Assembly: GCA_014656495.1 (NCBI GenBank)
Contig: BNCN01000001.1
Coordinates: 744,001 to 808,000, forward strand
DNA: 64,000 nucleotides
Direction: 5' to 3'
Source: Comamonas sp. KCTC 72670
Lineage (GTDB): Bacteria; Myxococcota; Myxococcia; Myxococcales; Myxococcaceae
Shown: in pieces, positions 37,018 through 45,134 of the stretch
Numbering within the stretch: position 1 is the stretch's first letter
Layout of the letters: the number at the start of each line of letters is the position of its first letter
The notes under the pieces: generated by a model
What the model saw: only the letters and a program-made list of their open reading frames with translations
What the model was told of the DNA's origin: nothing
The model's database searches: none
Made by a program: the position numbers and the translations under genes

Positions 37018-37777
37018 GGTGAAGCCTTCGCGAGCGCTCTCCACCGGGTTGGCCCTCCTGCTCCTCTGGGGCCAGGGGGTGGCTTGGGCACAGGCGCCCA
37101 CCCCCAGCGAACCCGCACAGGCCCCCGCCACCGAGCTGACACCCCCGCCGCTGGTTCCGGCGCCGGGAGGGCTCGACGTCCCGACGCGACACGGCAGCTC
37201 CGATGACGGGGGCGCTGCGCGCCAGGAGACGGAGGGCGCCGCCGCGCCTCACGAGGAGGGCGCCGCCGCGCAGGTCCACACGCGCCCCGCGGACCCCGTC
37301 CCGCGCATCACGGTGGAGTTCGCCTCCGGCGTGGCGGGCGGTCTCGCCGCGGGCACCGCGGGACTGGTGCTGGGGTTCCTCCTCGGCTCGGCCACCGTGG
37401 GCTGTGACGAGTGCGCCATCGTCGCGGCCGTGGGCGGCGGCAGCGGCGTCCTGTTGGGCATCCCCGCGGGGACGTGGCTGGGCGGCAGGGTGATGGGCGG
37501 CAAGGGGAGCTTCCTCGGAACCCTCGGTGGCAGCCTCGCGGGATGGGGCGCCTTCGCCCTGGCCACCGCCGTGGTGGGCGACCGCGACGTCAACCCGGGC
37601 ATCGGAGCGGTCCTGCTGCTGCTCCCCATCGCAGGCGCCGTCACGGGGTACGAGCTGTCTTCGCAGCGGAACATCTTGAAGGAGAGCCAACGCGAGGCCT
37701 CCAGCCAGGTCCGGCTGGTCCCCGTCGCCGGGATGACGGCACACGGCGCGCGCCTGGGACTGATGGGCAGCTTCTGA
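37010..37777 (+). CDS. Exported glycine-rich membrane protein (paralogue A)
   Basis: 255 residues with GTG start at 37010; a GTG at 37019 would clear the inverted repeat and keep the whole signal peptide (residues about 10-28, LALLLLWGQGVAWA). A Pro/Ala/Glu-rich segment (about 30-100) precedes three strongly hydrophobic, glycine-zipper-like stretches, from GVAGGLAAGTAGLVLGFLLG through VGGGSGVLLGIPAGTWLGG to FALATAVV, and a helix at about 203-218. A CDEC motif lies between the first two. The end LVPVAGMTAHGARLGLMGSF matches the end of the gene at 38199-38873, so the two are paralogues. Function unknown; the shape suggests outer-membrane or envelope location. Confidence 0.65.
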   Translation: MSQVKPSRALSTGLALLLLWGQGVAWAQAPTPSEPAQAPATELTPPPLVPAPGGLDVPTRHGSSDDGGAARQETEGAAAPHEEGAAAQVHTRPADPVPRITVEFASGVAGGLAAGTAGLVLGFLLGSATVGCDECAIVAAVGGGSGVLLGIPAGTWLGGRVMGGKGSFLGTLGGSLAGWGAFALATAVVGDRDVNPGIGAVLLLLPIAGAVTGYELSSQRNILKESQREASSQVRLVPVAGMTAHGARLGLMGSF

Positions 37778-38198
37778 TTCGCGGCCAGGGGCTCGCTGTT
37801 CGGAAATGTCGGGACATTTCGAGGGGTGCGCTCGACCGGTCGTCGCGACGGTCCGGTGGAACCCCCCCGACATTTCCGAACAGCTGACCGCGACGGCAGC
37901 TCCCGCCGTGGCGACCTCTTCGACCCGCAGCATCGCCCCGCCAAACGTGGCGCCGCCGTGGGACGCGAGTGCCCTGCCCATGAGAGGCCCGTTCAGCGGG
38001 ACGTGAACAGCGCGGCCAGGGTTCAGGCCTCCGGACGCGTGCCCCCGCCCGTGTGCGGCCTGTTCAACGGAGCCCCCGCCGGAAGGGCGATGGTTTCCGC
38101 GCCCCCGCCATGCGCTCACGTCGTCCAGACAGGCCAGCCCCAGATGCTCTCCGCGCACCGGCCATGCATTCCCCCCCCTTCGATACAGTTCAGCGCCC
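37778..38198. other. Non-coding stretch between the two paralogues
   Basis: About 420 bases with no reading frame that looks like a gene on either strand. It contains the 90-base inverted-repeat element at 37795-37884. After it I see only GC-rich sequence, ending in a C-run and CGATACAG about 15 bases before the next ATG. No convincing ribosome-binding site precedes that ATG. Confidence 0.6.
37795..37884. repeat. 90-base element with perfect 19-bp inverted ends
   Basis: GCTGTTCGGAAATGTCGGG (37795-37813) and its exact reverse complement (37866-37884) enclose 52 bases. Inside and overlapping the left arm, AAATGTC-GG-GACATTT (37804-37819) is a second palindrome, which the right arm lacks. The interior has a further weak ACCGG/CCGGT pairing. 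Starts 18 bases after the stop of paralogue A. It could act as a strong RNA hairpin (terminator) or be a REP/MITE-like mobile element. Confidence 0.75.
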
Positions 38199-38873
38199 AT
38201 GCCTGCCTGCCCCTTCCGCGTCATCGCGCTCGCCGTTTTGCTCCCGTCACTGGTGACAGCCCAACCCGTGACGGACGTTCCTCGCGCGGACGCACAGGAG
38301 CCCGCCCGTGTAACGCGAACGCGGCCGTCGACACAGGCCGCCCCGCCCTTCGCCCGGGCGCACGCAACGGACGAAGAGCTGTTCCCGCTGGGCGCGCGCC
38401 TCGTGGGAGAGACGGTGGGCGGCACGATGATTGGCGCTTCGGGTCTGGCGGTAGCGTTCCTCGGCGGCGTGCTCGTCACCGACCGCGTGTCGTGTGCCTA
38501 CAACGAATGCGCGAAGTCCCGGAGGACCAGCCTCCTCAGCGCAGCGGTGGGCATGGGGCTCGGGGCGGCCTCGGGCACATACCTGGCGGGCTCGCTGATG
38601 GATGCCCATGGCGGCTTGCTGCCCACGATGCTGGGCGGGCTCGTGGGAACGGGCGTACCGCTCACCGCCATCGCACTGACGGATGGCGAGCTGCCGTGGC
38701 CCGCGCTCGTCGCGGCCTACGCGGCGCCGGTGGCGACCTCCATCCTCGCGTTCGAGCTATCGCATGGCGCATCTCGGAAGCGCCGTCAAACGCCGGACAC
38801 AGGGCTGACCCTCGTCCCCACCATGGCGATGGCGCCCGGCGGAGGCGCGCTCGGACTCGCGGGTCGATTCTAG
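38199..38873 (+). CDS. Exported glycine-rich membrane protein (paralogue B)
   Basis: 224 residues. Signal peptide at 1-21 (VIALAVLLPSLVTA). A short polar region is followed by the same series of hydrophobic glycine-zipper stretches as in paralogue A (VGETVGGTMIGASGLAVAFLGG, cut here for length, then AAVGMGLGAASGTYLAG and GGLVGTGVPLTAIAL). A CAYNEC pair sits at the place of CDEC in A. The C terminus LVPTMAMAPGGGALGLAGRF parallels A. The TAG stop at 38871-38873 is followed in frame by four more 19-codon units of a tandem array in which this position is CAG. Function unknown. Confidence 0.65.
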   Translation: MPACPFRVIALAVLLPSLVTAQPVTDVPRADAQEPARVTRTRPSTQAAPPFARAHATDEELFPLGARLVGETVGGTMIGASGLAVAFLGGVLVTDRVSCAYNECAKSRRTSLLSAAVGMGLGAASGTYLAGSLMDAHGGLLPTMLGGLVGTGVPLTAIALTDGELPWPALVAAYAAPVATSILAFELSHGASRKRRQTPDTGLTLVPTMAMAPGGGALGLAGRF

Positions 38874-39111
38874 GCAAGGCGCCCACGCGCGCCCGGCGGT
38901 GGCGCGCGCAGGCTCATAGGCAGGTTCCAGGTGAAGCGTCCACGCGCGCCCAGCGGTGGCGCGCGCAGGCTCACAGGCAGGTTCCAGGCGAAGCGTCCAC
39001 GCGCGCCCAGCGGTGGCACGCGCAGGCTCACAGGCAGGTTCCAGGCGAAGCGTCCACGCGCGCCCAGCGGTGGCACGCTCGGGCTCACGGTCAGACTCCG
39101 AGTGAGGCGCC
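38827..39111. repeat. 57-bp tandem array overlapping a gene end
   Basis: Five head-to-tail units of 57 bases starting at 38827, 38884, 38941, 38998 and 39055. Unit 1 is the divergent 3' end of the paralogue B gene and includes its stop; units 2-4 are nearly identical; unit 5 diverges again and shares CTCGG-CTC with unit 1. The period is exactly 19 codons, so the frame of the gene continues through all units without a stop, giving repeats of the form KRPRAPSGGxRRLTGRFQ. Confidence 0.85.
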
Positions 39112-39125
39112 CCGGCGCGCCCCGC

Positions 39126-40652
39126 TCAAACGCGGAAGTACTGGAACGACTCCTCGCGAACGCGGCCCTCCGCCATCAACTTCTCCAAGGTGGCCAGCGC
39201 GCTGCGCTCCGCGATGGGATGCAGCAGCGGCGGCGTGTCCGCGTAGGCCAGCGACACCACCTGCGCCAGCGTGGCCCCATCCGGCGGCACGGCCTGCAGG
39301 ATGAGCGCCTCACGCGCCGCCCGGTGATCCAGGTACTCCTGGAGCTTCGCGGGCCCGTCCGGAATCGGCGAGCCATGCGCCGGGTACAGGGTGCTCACGG
39401 GCACGTCCCGCAACCGCGCGAGCTGCGCGAGGTAGTCCCCCATGTGCCCCTCCGGCGGGTCGATGACGATGGTGCCCACGCCGGCCACCATGTCGCCCAC
39501 CACCGCCGCGCGGCTGCGCTCGTCCACGAGGCACACGTGCCCCTGCGCATGTCCCGGCGTGTGCAATACGCGCCAGCGCTGCGGCACGCTGCCCGCGAGC
39601 TCCAGCACGTCACCGTCCTCCAGCAAGCGCTCCGCGGGATAATCCAACCGGTCCGCCGTGCGCGCATGGCACCACAGCGGAATGCCCAGCCGCTCCTTCA
39701 CCGCGCGGGCCCCGCCCACGTGGTCGCCATGGTGATGCGTGAGCACCACCGCCAACGGCCGCAGCCCTTCCGCCTTCAGCCCCGACACCAGCGACAGCAG
39801 CTTCGCGTACTGCTTCACGTCCGACGCGCCCGGGTCCACGATGAGCAGCTCACCGTTGCCCAGCACGTACGCATTGGTATGCGCCGCGGGAGGCAGCGTG
39901 GGCGTCTCCAGCGCCACCACACGAACGCCCTGCTGGAACTCGATGCGCTGAGAGACGTAGCCCGGACAGAACGGAGGCGCCGACAGACGGGCCAGCGCGT
40001 CAGCCTCATCGCGGAAGGACGCCAGCACCTGAAAGGCGTGCACCGCGGGGGGATGCAGCAGCGCCGTGCCATCCCCCCAACGCGCCAGGGCATCACCGGG
40101 ACGAATCCAGGCGCCCTCGGCCAGCTCTCCGGGCCACCACTCCGCCTGAGCGTCCGCAGGCATCTCCACCAGATAGAAGCGCGTGTCGAAGCGAACAGGC
40201 AGGGACGGCGGCGTCACCCACCGGCCCGCGGCGCGGAAGGCCTCCGCATCCAGCGACAGCCCCTCCGCCTTCAACAGCGCGCCCCACCCCAGTGTCCCCG
40301 CGAGCAGCGCCTTGCGCAGCGCCGAGCGCTTCGACGCGTCCAGCGCGTGCGCGCCCTCGGCCACCAGCACGCCCGTCTCCTCGAACAGCTCGCGCGCCGC
40401 CGCCGAGCGCAGGGCGGCCTCTTCCCCGCTGGCGCCCCGCACCTGGACGTCCGCGTCCGCCGCGTCCAGCTTCCCGCCGGGAAAGGCATAGAAGCCCCCC
40501 GCGAACCGGAGCGCCTTGCCGCGCTTCACCCAGTACACCTCCACCCCCGAACCCGTCCGCCGGTACAACAGCGCCACGGAAGAAGGGCGGGGCTCCACGG
40601 GGGTGTGGGTCAGGTCCAGCCCGAGGCCCAGGCCCGGAAGACGCTCGCTCAT
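39126..40652 (-). CDS. Nudix hydrolase fused to MBL-fold hydrolase
   Basis: 508 residues. Residues about 20-230 are a Nudix domain: the box starts AFPGGKLD and ends AARELFEETGV, with a 20-residue insert between as in NUDT7/NUDT8/NUDT19-type CoA pyrophosphatases. Residues about 245-505 are a metallo-beta-lactamase domain of the LACTB2 type with zinc motif THHHGDHVGG, a second site in HTPGHAQGHVCLVDE, GDMVAG, and a C-terminal winged-helix-like end. The fusion suggests sequential hydrolysis of a nucleotide-linked thioester or RNA-type substrate. Its ATG overlaps the HD-protein stop by four bases. Just downstream lies the 57-bp array. Confidence 0.88.
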   Translation of the reverse strand: MSERLPGLGLGLDLTHTPVEPRPSSVALLYRRTGSGVEVYWVKRGKALRFAGGFYAFPGGKLDAADADVQVRGASGEEAALRSAAARELFEETGVLVAEGAHALDASKRSALRKALLAGTLGWGALLKAEGLSLDAEAFRAAGRWVTPPSLPVRFDTRFYLVEMPADAQAEWWPGELAEGAWIRPGDALARWGDGTALLHPPAVHAFQVLASFRDEADALARLSAPPFCPGYVSQRIEFQQGVRVVALETPTLPPAAHTNAYVLGNGELLIVDPGASDVKQYAKLLSLVSGLKAEGLRPLAVVLTHHHGDHVGGARAVKERLGIPLWCHARTADRLDYPAERLLEDGDVLELAGSVPQRWRVLHTPGHAQGHVCLVDERSRAAVVGDMVAGVGTIVIDPPEGHMGDYLAQLARLRDVPVSTLYPAHGSPIPDGPAKLQEYLDHRAAREALILQAVPPDGATLAQVVSLAYADTPPLLHPIAERSALATLEKLMAEGRVREESFQYFRV

Positions 40653-41944
40653 GATTCCACCGTCTGGCCGAGGAGCCGGCCCATCAACGCATGTGCCTTG
40701 TCCGCCTGGTCCGGTCGGACGTACAGCCGGACGAGCTTCACCGCGCCGCTGTAGCGTTGATACAGCGCCGTGTAACGCGCCACCTCCGTCAGCCGCCCGG
40801 TGGACGCGTCGATGATGAACAGGCTGGGCCCGCTGGAGGACGGACCGGACGTGTACTTGCTCAACACGTTTTGAGATTCAACGACGTAGTGGTCGAACTT
40901 GTGGGAGACCAGCGCGCTGCGCAGGACGTCCAGGTCGTAACCGGTGTCGCGCTCGGTGAACTGCGCCAGCAGCTTGTAGCCCTGCCGCCGGCTGATGCGC
41001 TGGGCCCACGGGTTCTTCGAGCGGCGCAGCGTGTACCAGAGCGCCGAGTCGTCACAGAGGAGGAACTCCTCCGGGTCCGAAGGAATCTCGAACTCGCCGG
41101 GCGACTCCTCGTAGTAGCGCCGCAGCATGTAGTCGAAGTTCACGGACGTGTGGTGCAGGTAGACGGACACGAACATGTGGTAGCGGCTGAGGAGGAAGTC
41201 CTCGAAGGCGAAGGCCGCCGCGCGGCTGAGCGCGAGGTAGGCCCGCCCGTCCTTCACCGCCGGATTGAGGTTGCTGACAATCCAGTCCATGTCGTACCGG
41301 CCGTAGTTCACGCCCGTATAGAACGAGTCCCGCAGCAGGTAGTCCATGCGGTCCGCGTCCAGCTCACCGGACACGATGGCGCGCAGCAGGGGCGACCAGT
41401 CCACGCCCTGGTGCGTGAAGCCCGGGTCCCTGGGCGGCTTCGCGCCCGTCACCAGCGCCACCGCCGCCATGGGGGTGATGCCCATGCCGTGGAAGTGCTT
41501 CTCGATGATGGGCGTCAGCGAGCTGTCGAGGAGGATTTTGGCCGTGTAGTCCTCGTGCGTGGCCAGCTCCCCCTCCGCAGTGCCGTCCAGCCAGGAAGGC
41601 AGGCGCAGGAGCGAGCGCTTCGGGGCGATGCGCTCCGAGGCATGGGACAGCGGCATGTGTCCCAGGTCATGGCACAGCACCGCCAGCCGCACCGCCGCGC
41701 AGAAGCGCTCGCGCACCTCCTCCGGCAGCGACGAGCGCGCGGCCACCGCGCCGAAGACGCGCGACGCCACATGCATGGCCCCCAACGAATGGATGTGCCG
41801 CGTGTGCGTGGCCCCGGGGAACGCCAGGTCGCCAAAGCCGAGCTGCCGGACGTAGCGCAGGCGCTGGTAGTGCCTGCTGTCGATGACGGCCTTCTCGGGG
41901 TCGCTGACCGGGATGGTGCCGTGGATGGGGTCACGGATGCGCAT
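40649..41944 (-). CDS. HD-domain phosphohydrolase (dGTPase/SAMHD1-like)
   Basis: 431 residues from ATG 41944 (MRIRDPIHGTI, the family start). HD metal site: His50 in THTRH, His92-Asp93 in CHDLGHMPLSH and the later aspartate in SGELDADRMDYLLRDSFYTGV, all with the spacing of the YdhJ/SAMHD1-type phosphohydrolases. A helical C-terminal region follows (RRYYEE, NPWAQRISRRQGYK). Likely a dNTP triphosphohydrolase or nucleotide phosphatase; the partner downstream gene is a Nudix-MBL fusion, overlapped by four bases, so the two may act on the same nucleotide pool. The 122-base gap upstream is divergent from the ATP-grasp gene. Confidence 0.9.
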   Translation of the reverse strand: MRIRDPIHGTIPVSDPEKAVIDSRHYQRLRYVRQLGFGDLAFPGATHTRHIHSLGAMHVASRVFGAVAARSSLPEEVRERFCAAVRLAVLCHDLGHMPLSHASERIAPKRSLLRLPSWLDGTAEGELATHEDYTAKILLDSSLTPIIEKHFHGMGITPMAAVALVTGAKPPRDPGFTHQGVDWSPLLRAIVSGELDADRMDYLLRDSFYTGVNYGRYDMDWIVSNLNPAVKDGRAYLALSRAAAFAFEDFLLSRYHMFVSVYLHHTSVNFDYMLRRYYEESPGEFEIPSDPEEFLLCDDSALWYTLRRSKNPWAQRISRRQGYKLLAQFTERDTGYDLDVLRSALVSHKFDHYVVESQNVLSKYTSGPSSSGPSLFIIDASTGRLTEVARYTALYQRYSGAVKLVRLYVRPDQADKAHALMGRLLGQTVES

Positions 41945-42066
41945 GATTCCCTTTCCATACTCCTGGTTACCCCTTCGGTAGGTCTGCAAACGTACCGCGA
42001 ACCTCCCCGAGGGGCAGCCCAGGGGGTAGCCGGCCTCATGTGCGGACTGTGATGGAGGCAGGGGAC

Positions 42067-43170
42067 GTGGTAACCCTCGCCCACCACCGAATGCACATCA
42101 TCCTGCTGCACAACCGCGACCACGACCTCCTCGAGGACGACCCTGGGCGGGAGGCCCGGGAGGATGTGGTCCGCGTCGTCTCCTCCCTGGCGGACGCCCT
42201 CACCCAGGGCGCCACGCTGGCCGAGCCGCTCGCCATCGAAGGGGACCGGCTCGACTTCGTGGAGACCTTGCGTCGGCGTCAGCCGGACCTGGTCATCAAC
42301 CTCTGCGAGTCCCTGGCCGCCGACAGCCGCGGAGAGATGGCGGTCCCCTGCCTGTTGGACGCGCTGGGGCTGGCCTATACGGGCTCCTCCGCGCTGTCCC
42401 TGGGCCTGGCGCTGCACAAGCCGAAGGCGAAGGAGGTCCTCTCCGCGCGCGGCGTGTCCACCCCGCCCTTCCGCGTGGTGGAGCGGCTGGAGGATGCGCT
42501 CGCGGTGGACCTGCCCTGGCCCCTCATCGTGAAGCCCGCGCGCGAGGACGCCAGCATGGGCGTGACGTCGGAGTCCGTCGTGCACGACCGCGCCGCGCTG
42601 GTGCGGGCCTGTGACGCGGTGCTCCGCGAGTTCCATCAGCCGGCCCTCGTGGAGCAATTCATCCCTGGGCGGGAAATTTACGTGCCGCTGCTCGGCAACC
42701 AGCCGCGCCAGCCGCTTCCGCTGACGGAAATCGTCTTCGGGCGCACTTTCGAAGACAGACCGAACATTGTCTCCTACAACGCGAAGTGGGAGGCGGCGTC
42801 GCCGGAGTACCGGGACACCTCCAGCGGCCTGTGCCAGGCAGATGCGGCGCTGGAGTCCCGTTGCGTGCAGGTTGCATTGGAAGCCTTTGCTGCACTGGAC
42901 TGTCAGGACTATGGACGGGTCGACCTTCGGGTGTCTCCGGAGGGAGTGCCCTACGTCATCGACATCAACCCCAACTGTGACCTCCACCCGGACGCGGGGT
43001 TCGCCAAGGCCGCCCTCGCCGCGGGCATGGACTACCCGGCCCTGGCATCCCGGCTCGTGGAGGTCGCTCTCGAGAGAGCACATGGACATCCGTCCCATCG
43101 AAGAAAAGGACCGGGAGTCAATCGCCGCGCTGATTCGAAAGATCGAAACCTTCTCGCCGCAGGAGGTTGA
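42067..43170 (+). CDS. ATP-grasp ligase (D-alanine-D-alanine ligase-like)
   Basis: 367 residues from a GTG at 42067, the only candidate with a good ribosome-binding site (GGAGG eight bases upstream); ATGs at 42052 and 42091 are alternatives. D-Ala-D-Ala ligase-like fold: VINLCESLAADSRGE, LDALGLAYTGSSALSLGLALHK, the nucleotide lysine in PLIVKPAREDASMGV, EQFIPGREIYVPLLG and the metal motif YGRVDLRVSPEGVPYVIDINPNCDL. Not flanked by Mur genes, so the dipeptide or amide product is unknown. The last 89 bases overlap the next gene in another frame, which makes an acyltransferase follow immediately. Confidence 0.85.
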   Translation: MVTLAHHRMHIILLHNRDHDLLEDDPGREAREDVVRVVSSLADALTQGATLAEPLAIEGDRLDFVETLRRRQPDLVINLCESLAADSRGEMAVPCLLDALGLAYTGSSALSLGLALHKPKAKEVLSARGVSTPPFRVVERLEDALAVDLPWPLIVKPAREDASMGVTSESVVHDRAALVRACDAVLREFHQPALVEQFIPGREIYVPLLGNQPRQPLPLTEIVFGRTFEDRPNIVSYNAKWEAASPEYRDTSSGLCQADAALESRCVQVALEAFAALDCQDYGRVDLRVSPEGVPYVIDINPNCDLHPDAGFAKAALAAGMDYPALASRLVEVALERAHGHPSHRRKGPGVNRRADSKDRNLLAAGG

Positions 43171-43549
43171 GGTCGCCATCGAGCTGGCGAACACCACGCT
43201 CGAAAAGGGCAACACGGACTACGCCATCATCGTGGCGGACCGGGACGGCACGCTGGTGGGCTACATCTGCTACGGCCCCACGCCGATGACGGAGGACACC
43301 TTCGACCTGTACTGGATTGCGTCCGCACCGGAAGTTCGCGGCCAGGGCGTAGGCGCCGCGCTGGTGTCCGCCATGGAGGGGGACCTGCGCCGCCGCAACG
43401 GGCGCCTCATCCGCGTGGAGACGAGCGCCACGGAGGCCTACGGCCCCACGCGTGGCTTCTACGCCTCCATGAAGTACGGCGAGGAGGCCCGCATCCGGGA
43501 CTTCTACAAGGTGGGGGACGATCTCATCATCCTCACCAAGCGGTTGTAG
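43082..43549 (+). CDS. GNAT family N-acetyltransferase
   Basis: 155 residues. Standard GNAT fold: DIRPIEEKDRESIAAL at the start, TLVGYICYGPTP strand, the acetyl-CoA pyrophosphate loop VRGQGVGAALVSAMEG (Q/RxxGxG/A) at about 92-107, and an AYGPTRGFYASMKYGEEARI ending with conserved Tyr. The ATG at 43082 lies within the 3' part of the ATP-grasp gene in a different frame, so the two are likely translated together and may modify the same small molecule. Substrate unknown. Confidence 0.88.
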   Translation: MDIRPIEEKDRESIAALIRKIETFSPQEVEVAIELANTTLEKGNTDYAIIVADRDGTLVGYICYGPTPMTEDTFDLYWIASAPEVRGQGVGAALVSAMEGDLRRRNGRLIRVETSATEAYGPTRGFYASMKYGEEARIRDFYKVGDDLIILTKRL

Positions 43550-43612
43550 TCCTCCGGCCACCGCGTCGGGCGGGTGAAGACAACGGCCCCTTCCCTCGTT
43601 AGAAGGGGCACG

Positions 43613-45112
43613 ATGACCCGCACGCACCGACCGACCTCCCTGGCCCTCGTGTCCCTGTGCGCCCTGCTGGTGGGCGCACCGTCCGCGCTCGCGAAGGCGC
43701 CCGCTCCGGCCGCCAGGGCCGCGCCAGCGCAGGCCCCCGTCTCGGACGTGGTGAAGGCCGCCCGGCCCCAGGGCGGCGAGTACTTCGGCCTCTACCTCAT
43801 GGACAAGAAGGTCGGCTGGCTCTTCACCGACCTGGAGGTGCTCCCGGGCACGCCCGCCCGCGTGAAGACGACGAACCAGCTCGTCTTCAAGGCCATGGTG
43901 GGCTCGCGCGTCTCGGAGCGCATGCACCATGAGGAGCGCATCTACGAAGCGAAGCCCGGCGGGCGGCTGCTGTCCTTCGTGGTGAAGCAGACGGGTGACG
44001 GCGGCACGCAGACGCTGGAAGGCACGGCGGCGCCGGACGGCGTCACGGTGGTGCGCAAGCGCCCGGGCCTCGCGGACGAGACGCTGCCGAAGCTGCCGCC
44101 CGCGAAGGAGCACGTGGAGGACGCGGACCCGCCGCGCGTCGCGCTGCAGCGCAAGGCGAAGCTGACGGGCTTCTCGCTGGACGGCATGGACCTGGAGACC
44201 TACGGCATCACCACCACCGTGGAGCCCGAGGAGCAGCGGGTCATCAACGGCGTGAAGGTGAAGCTGGGCAAGTCCGTCACGGTGTCGGAGAAGGAGAAGG
44301 TCCCCGTCGTCTCCTACGTCACCCAGCGCGGGGAGATGGTGCTGGTGGACTACGGCACGACGATGCAGGCCCGCAAGGAGACGGAGGCCGTCGCCAAGCG
44401 GCTGGACCTGGTGGAGGTGTTCGGCCTCACGCGCGTGGTGCTCCCCAAGCCGCTGCCCGACGCCGCGCGCACCGTGCCCGGCAGCGTCACGCTGGTGGTG
44501 AAGGGCCTGCCCGCGAAGTTCCAGGAGCAGACGTACCGGCAGCACTACAAGGCGCAGCCGGACGGCAGCGTGGAGGTCACCCTGTCCGCCGCCGCGCCCA
44601 AGACGCGCAAGCCGCTGCCGCTGAAGGACCCGGAGGGCGGAGAGAACCTCAAGGCCACGCTCATGGTGGAGAGCGAGGCGCCCGCCATCCGCGAGCTGGC
44701 GAAGCAGCTCGTGGGCAACGAGAAGGACGCGTACCGCATCACCCAGAAGGTGAACGCCTGGGTGTACGCAAATCTAGAGAAGGACTACGGCGCCAGCGCG
44801 GACCGGGCCACGGACGTGCTCAGCCAGAAGAAGGGCGACTGCACGGAGCACTCGCTGCTGTCGGTGGCGCTGCTGCGCGCGGCCGGCGTGCCCGCCCGGC
44901 GCGTGGACGGCGTCATCTACATGATGAACCAGGACGGCGTGCCCGCGCTCTACTGGCACGAGTGGGTGGAGGCCTTCGTGGGCGAGTGGACCCAGTTGGA
45001 CCCCACCTTCAACCAGCCCGTCGCGGACGCCACGCACTTCGCCTTCGGCAAGGAAGGCAACGCCGAAATCACGCCGCTCATCGGCGCGCTGAAGGTGACG
45101 GCCGTCAAGTGA
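43613..45112 (+). CDS. Exported transglutaminase-like protein
   Basis: 499 residues with a signal peptide (1-28, ending LVGAPSALAKA). N-terminal half is beta-rich without recognised motif (about 60-360). The transglutaminase core is in the last 150 residues: the cysteine in KKGDCTEHSLLSVALLRAAGVPARRV, then ALYWHEWVEAFVGEWTQLDPTFNQP giving the His and Asp of the Cys-His-Asp triad. Periplasmic protease/transferase of unknown substrate. ATG 43613 follows AGAAGGGGCACG. A smaller transglutaminase-core protein is at 54664-55524 but they are not close copies. Confidence 0.88.
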   Translation: MTRTHRPTSLALVSLCALLVGAPSALAKAPAPAARAAPAQAPVSDVVKAARPQGGEYFGLYLMDKKVGWLFTDLEVLPGTPARVKTTNQLVFKAMVGSRVSERMHHEERIYEAKPGGRLLSFVVKQTGDGGTQTLEGTAAPDGVTVVRKRPGLADETLPKLPPAKEHVEDADPPRVALQRKAKLTGFSLDGMDLETYGITTTVEPEEQRVINGVKVKLGKSVTVSEKEKVPVVSYVTQRGEMVLVDYGTTMQARKETEAVAKRLDLVEVFGLTRVVLPKPLPDAARTVPGSVTLVVKGLPAKFQEQTYRQHYKAQPDGSVEVTLSAAAPKTRKPLPLKDPEGGENLKATLMVESEAPAIRELAKQLVGNEKDAYRITQKVNAWVYANLEKDYGASADRATDVLSQKKGDCTEHSLLSVALLRAAGVPARRVDGVIYMMNQDGVPALYWHEWVEAFVGEWTQLDPTFNQPVADATHFAFGKEGNAEITPLIGALKVTAVK

Positions 45113-45134
45113 CGCGGCGGCGCGCCGGCCCCAC

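Noticed and set aside
36857..38479. 540-codon minus-strand frame across both glycine-rich genes and the inverted-repeat element
   Set aside because: Low-complexity Arg/Ala/Gly shadow; no ribosome-binding site or motif, and it crosses the perfect inverted repeat.
38827..39111. Possible CRISPR array
   Set aside because: Units are contiguous 57-bp copies without variable spacers and there are no cas genes.
38931..40754. 607-codon frame starting in the 57-bp array and running antisense through the Nudix-MBL gene
   Set aside because: Only the repeat part follows the frame of the upstream gene; the rest is a shadow of a gene with clear Nudix and zinc motifs.
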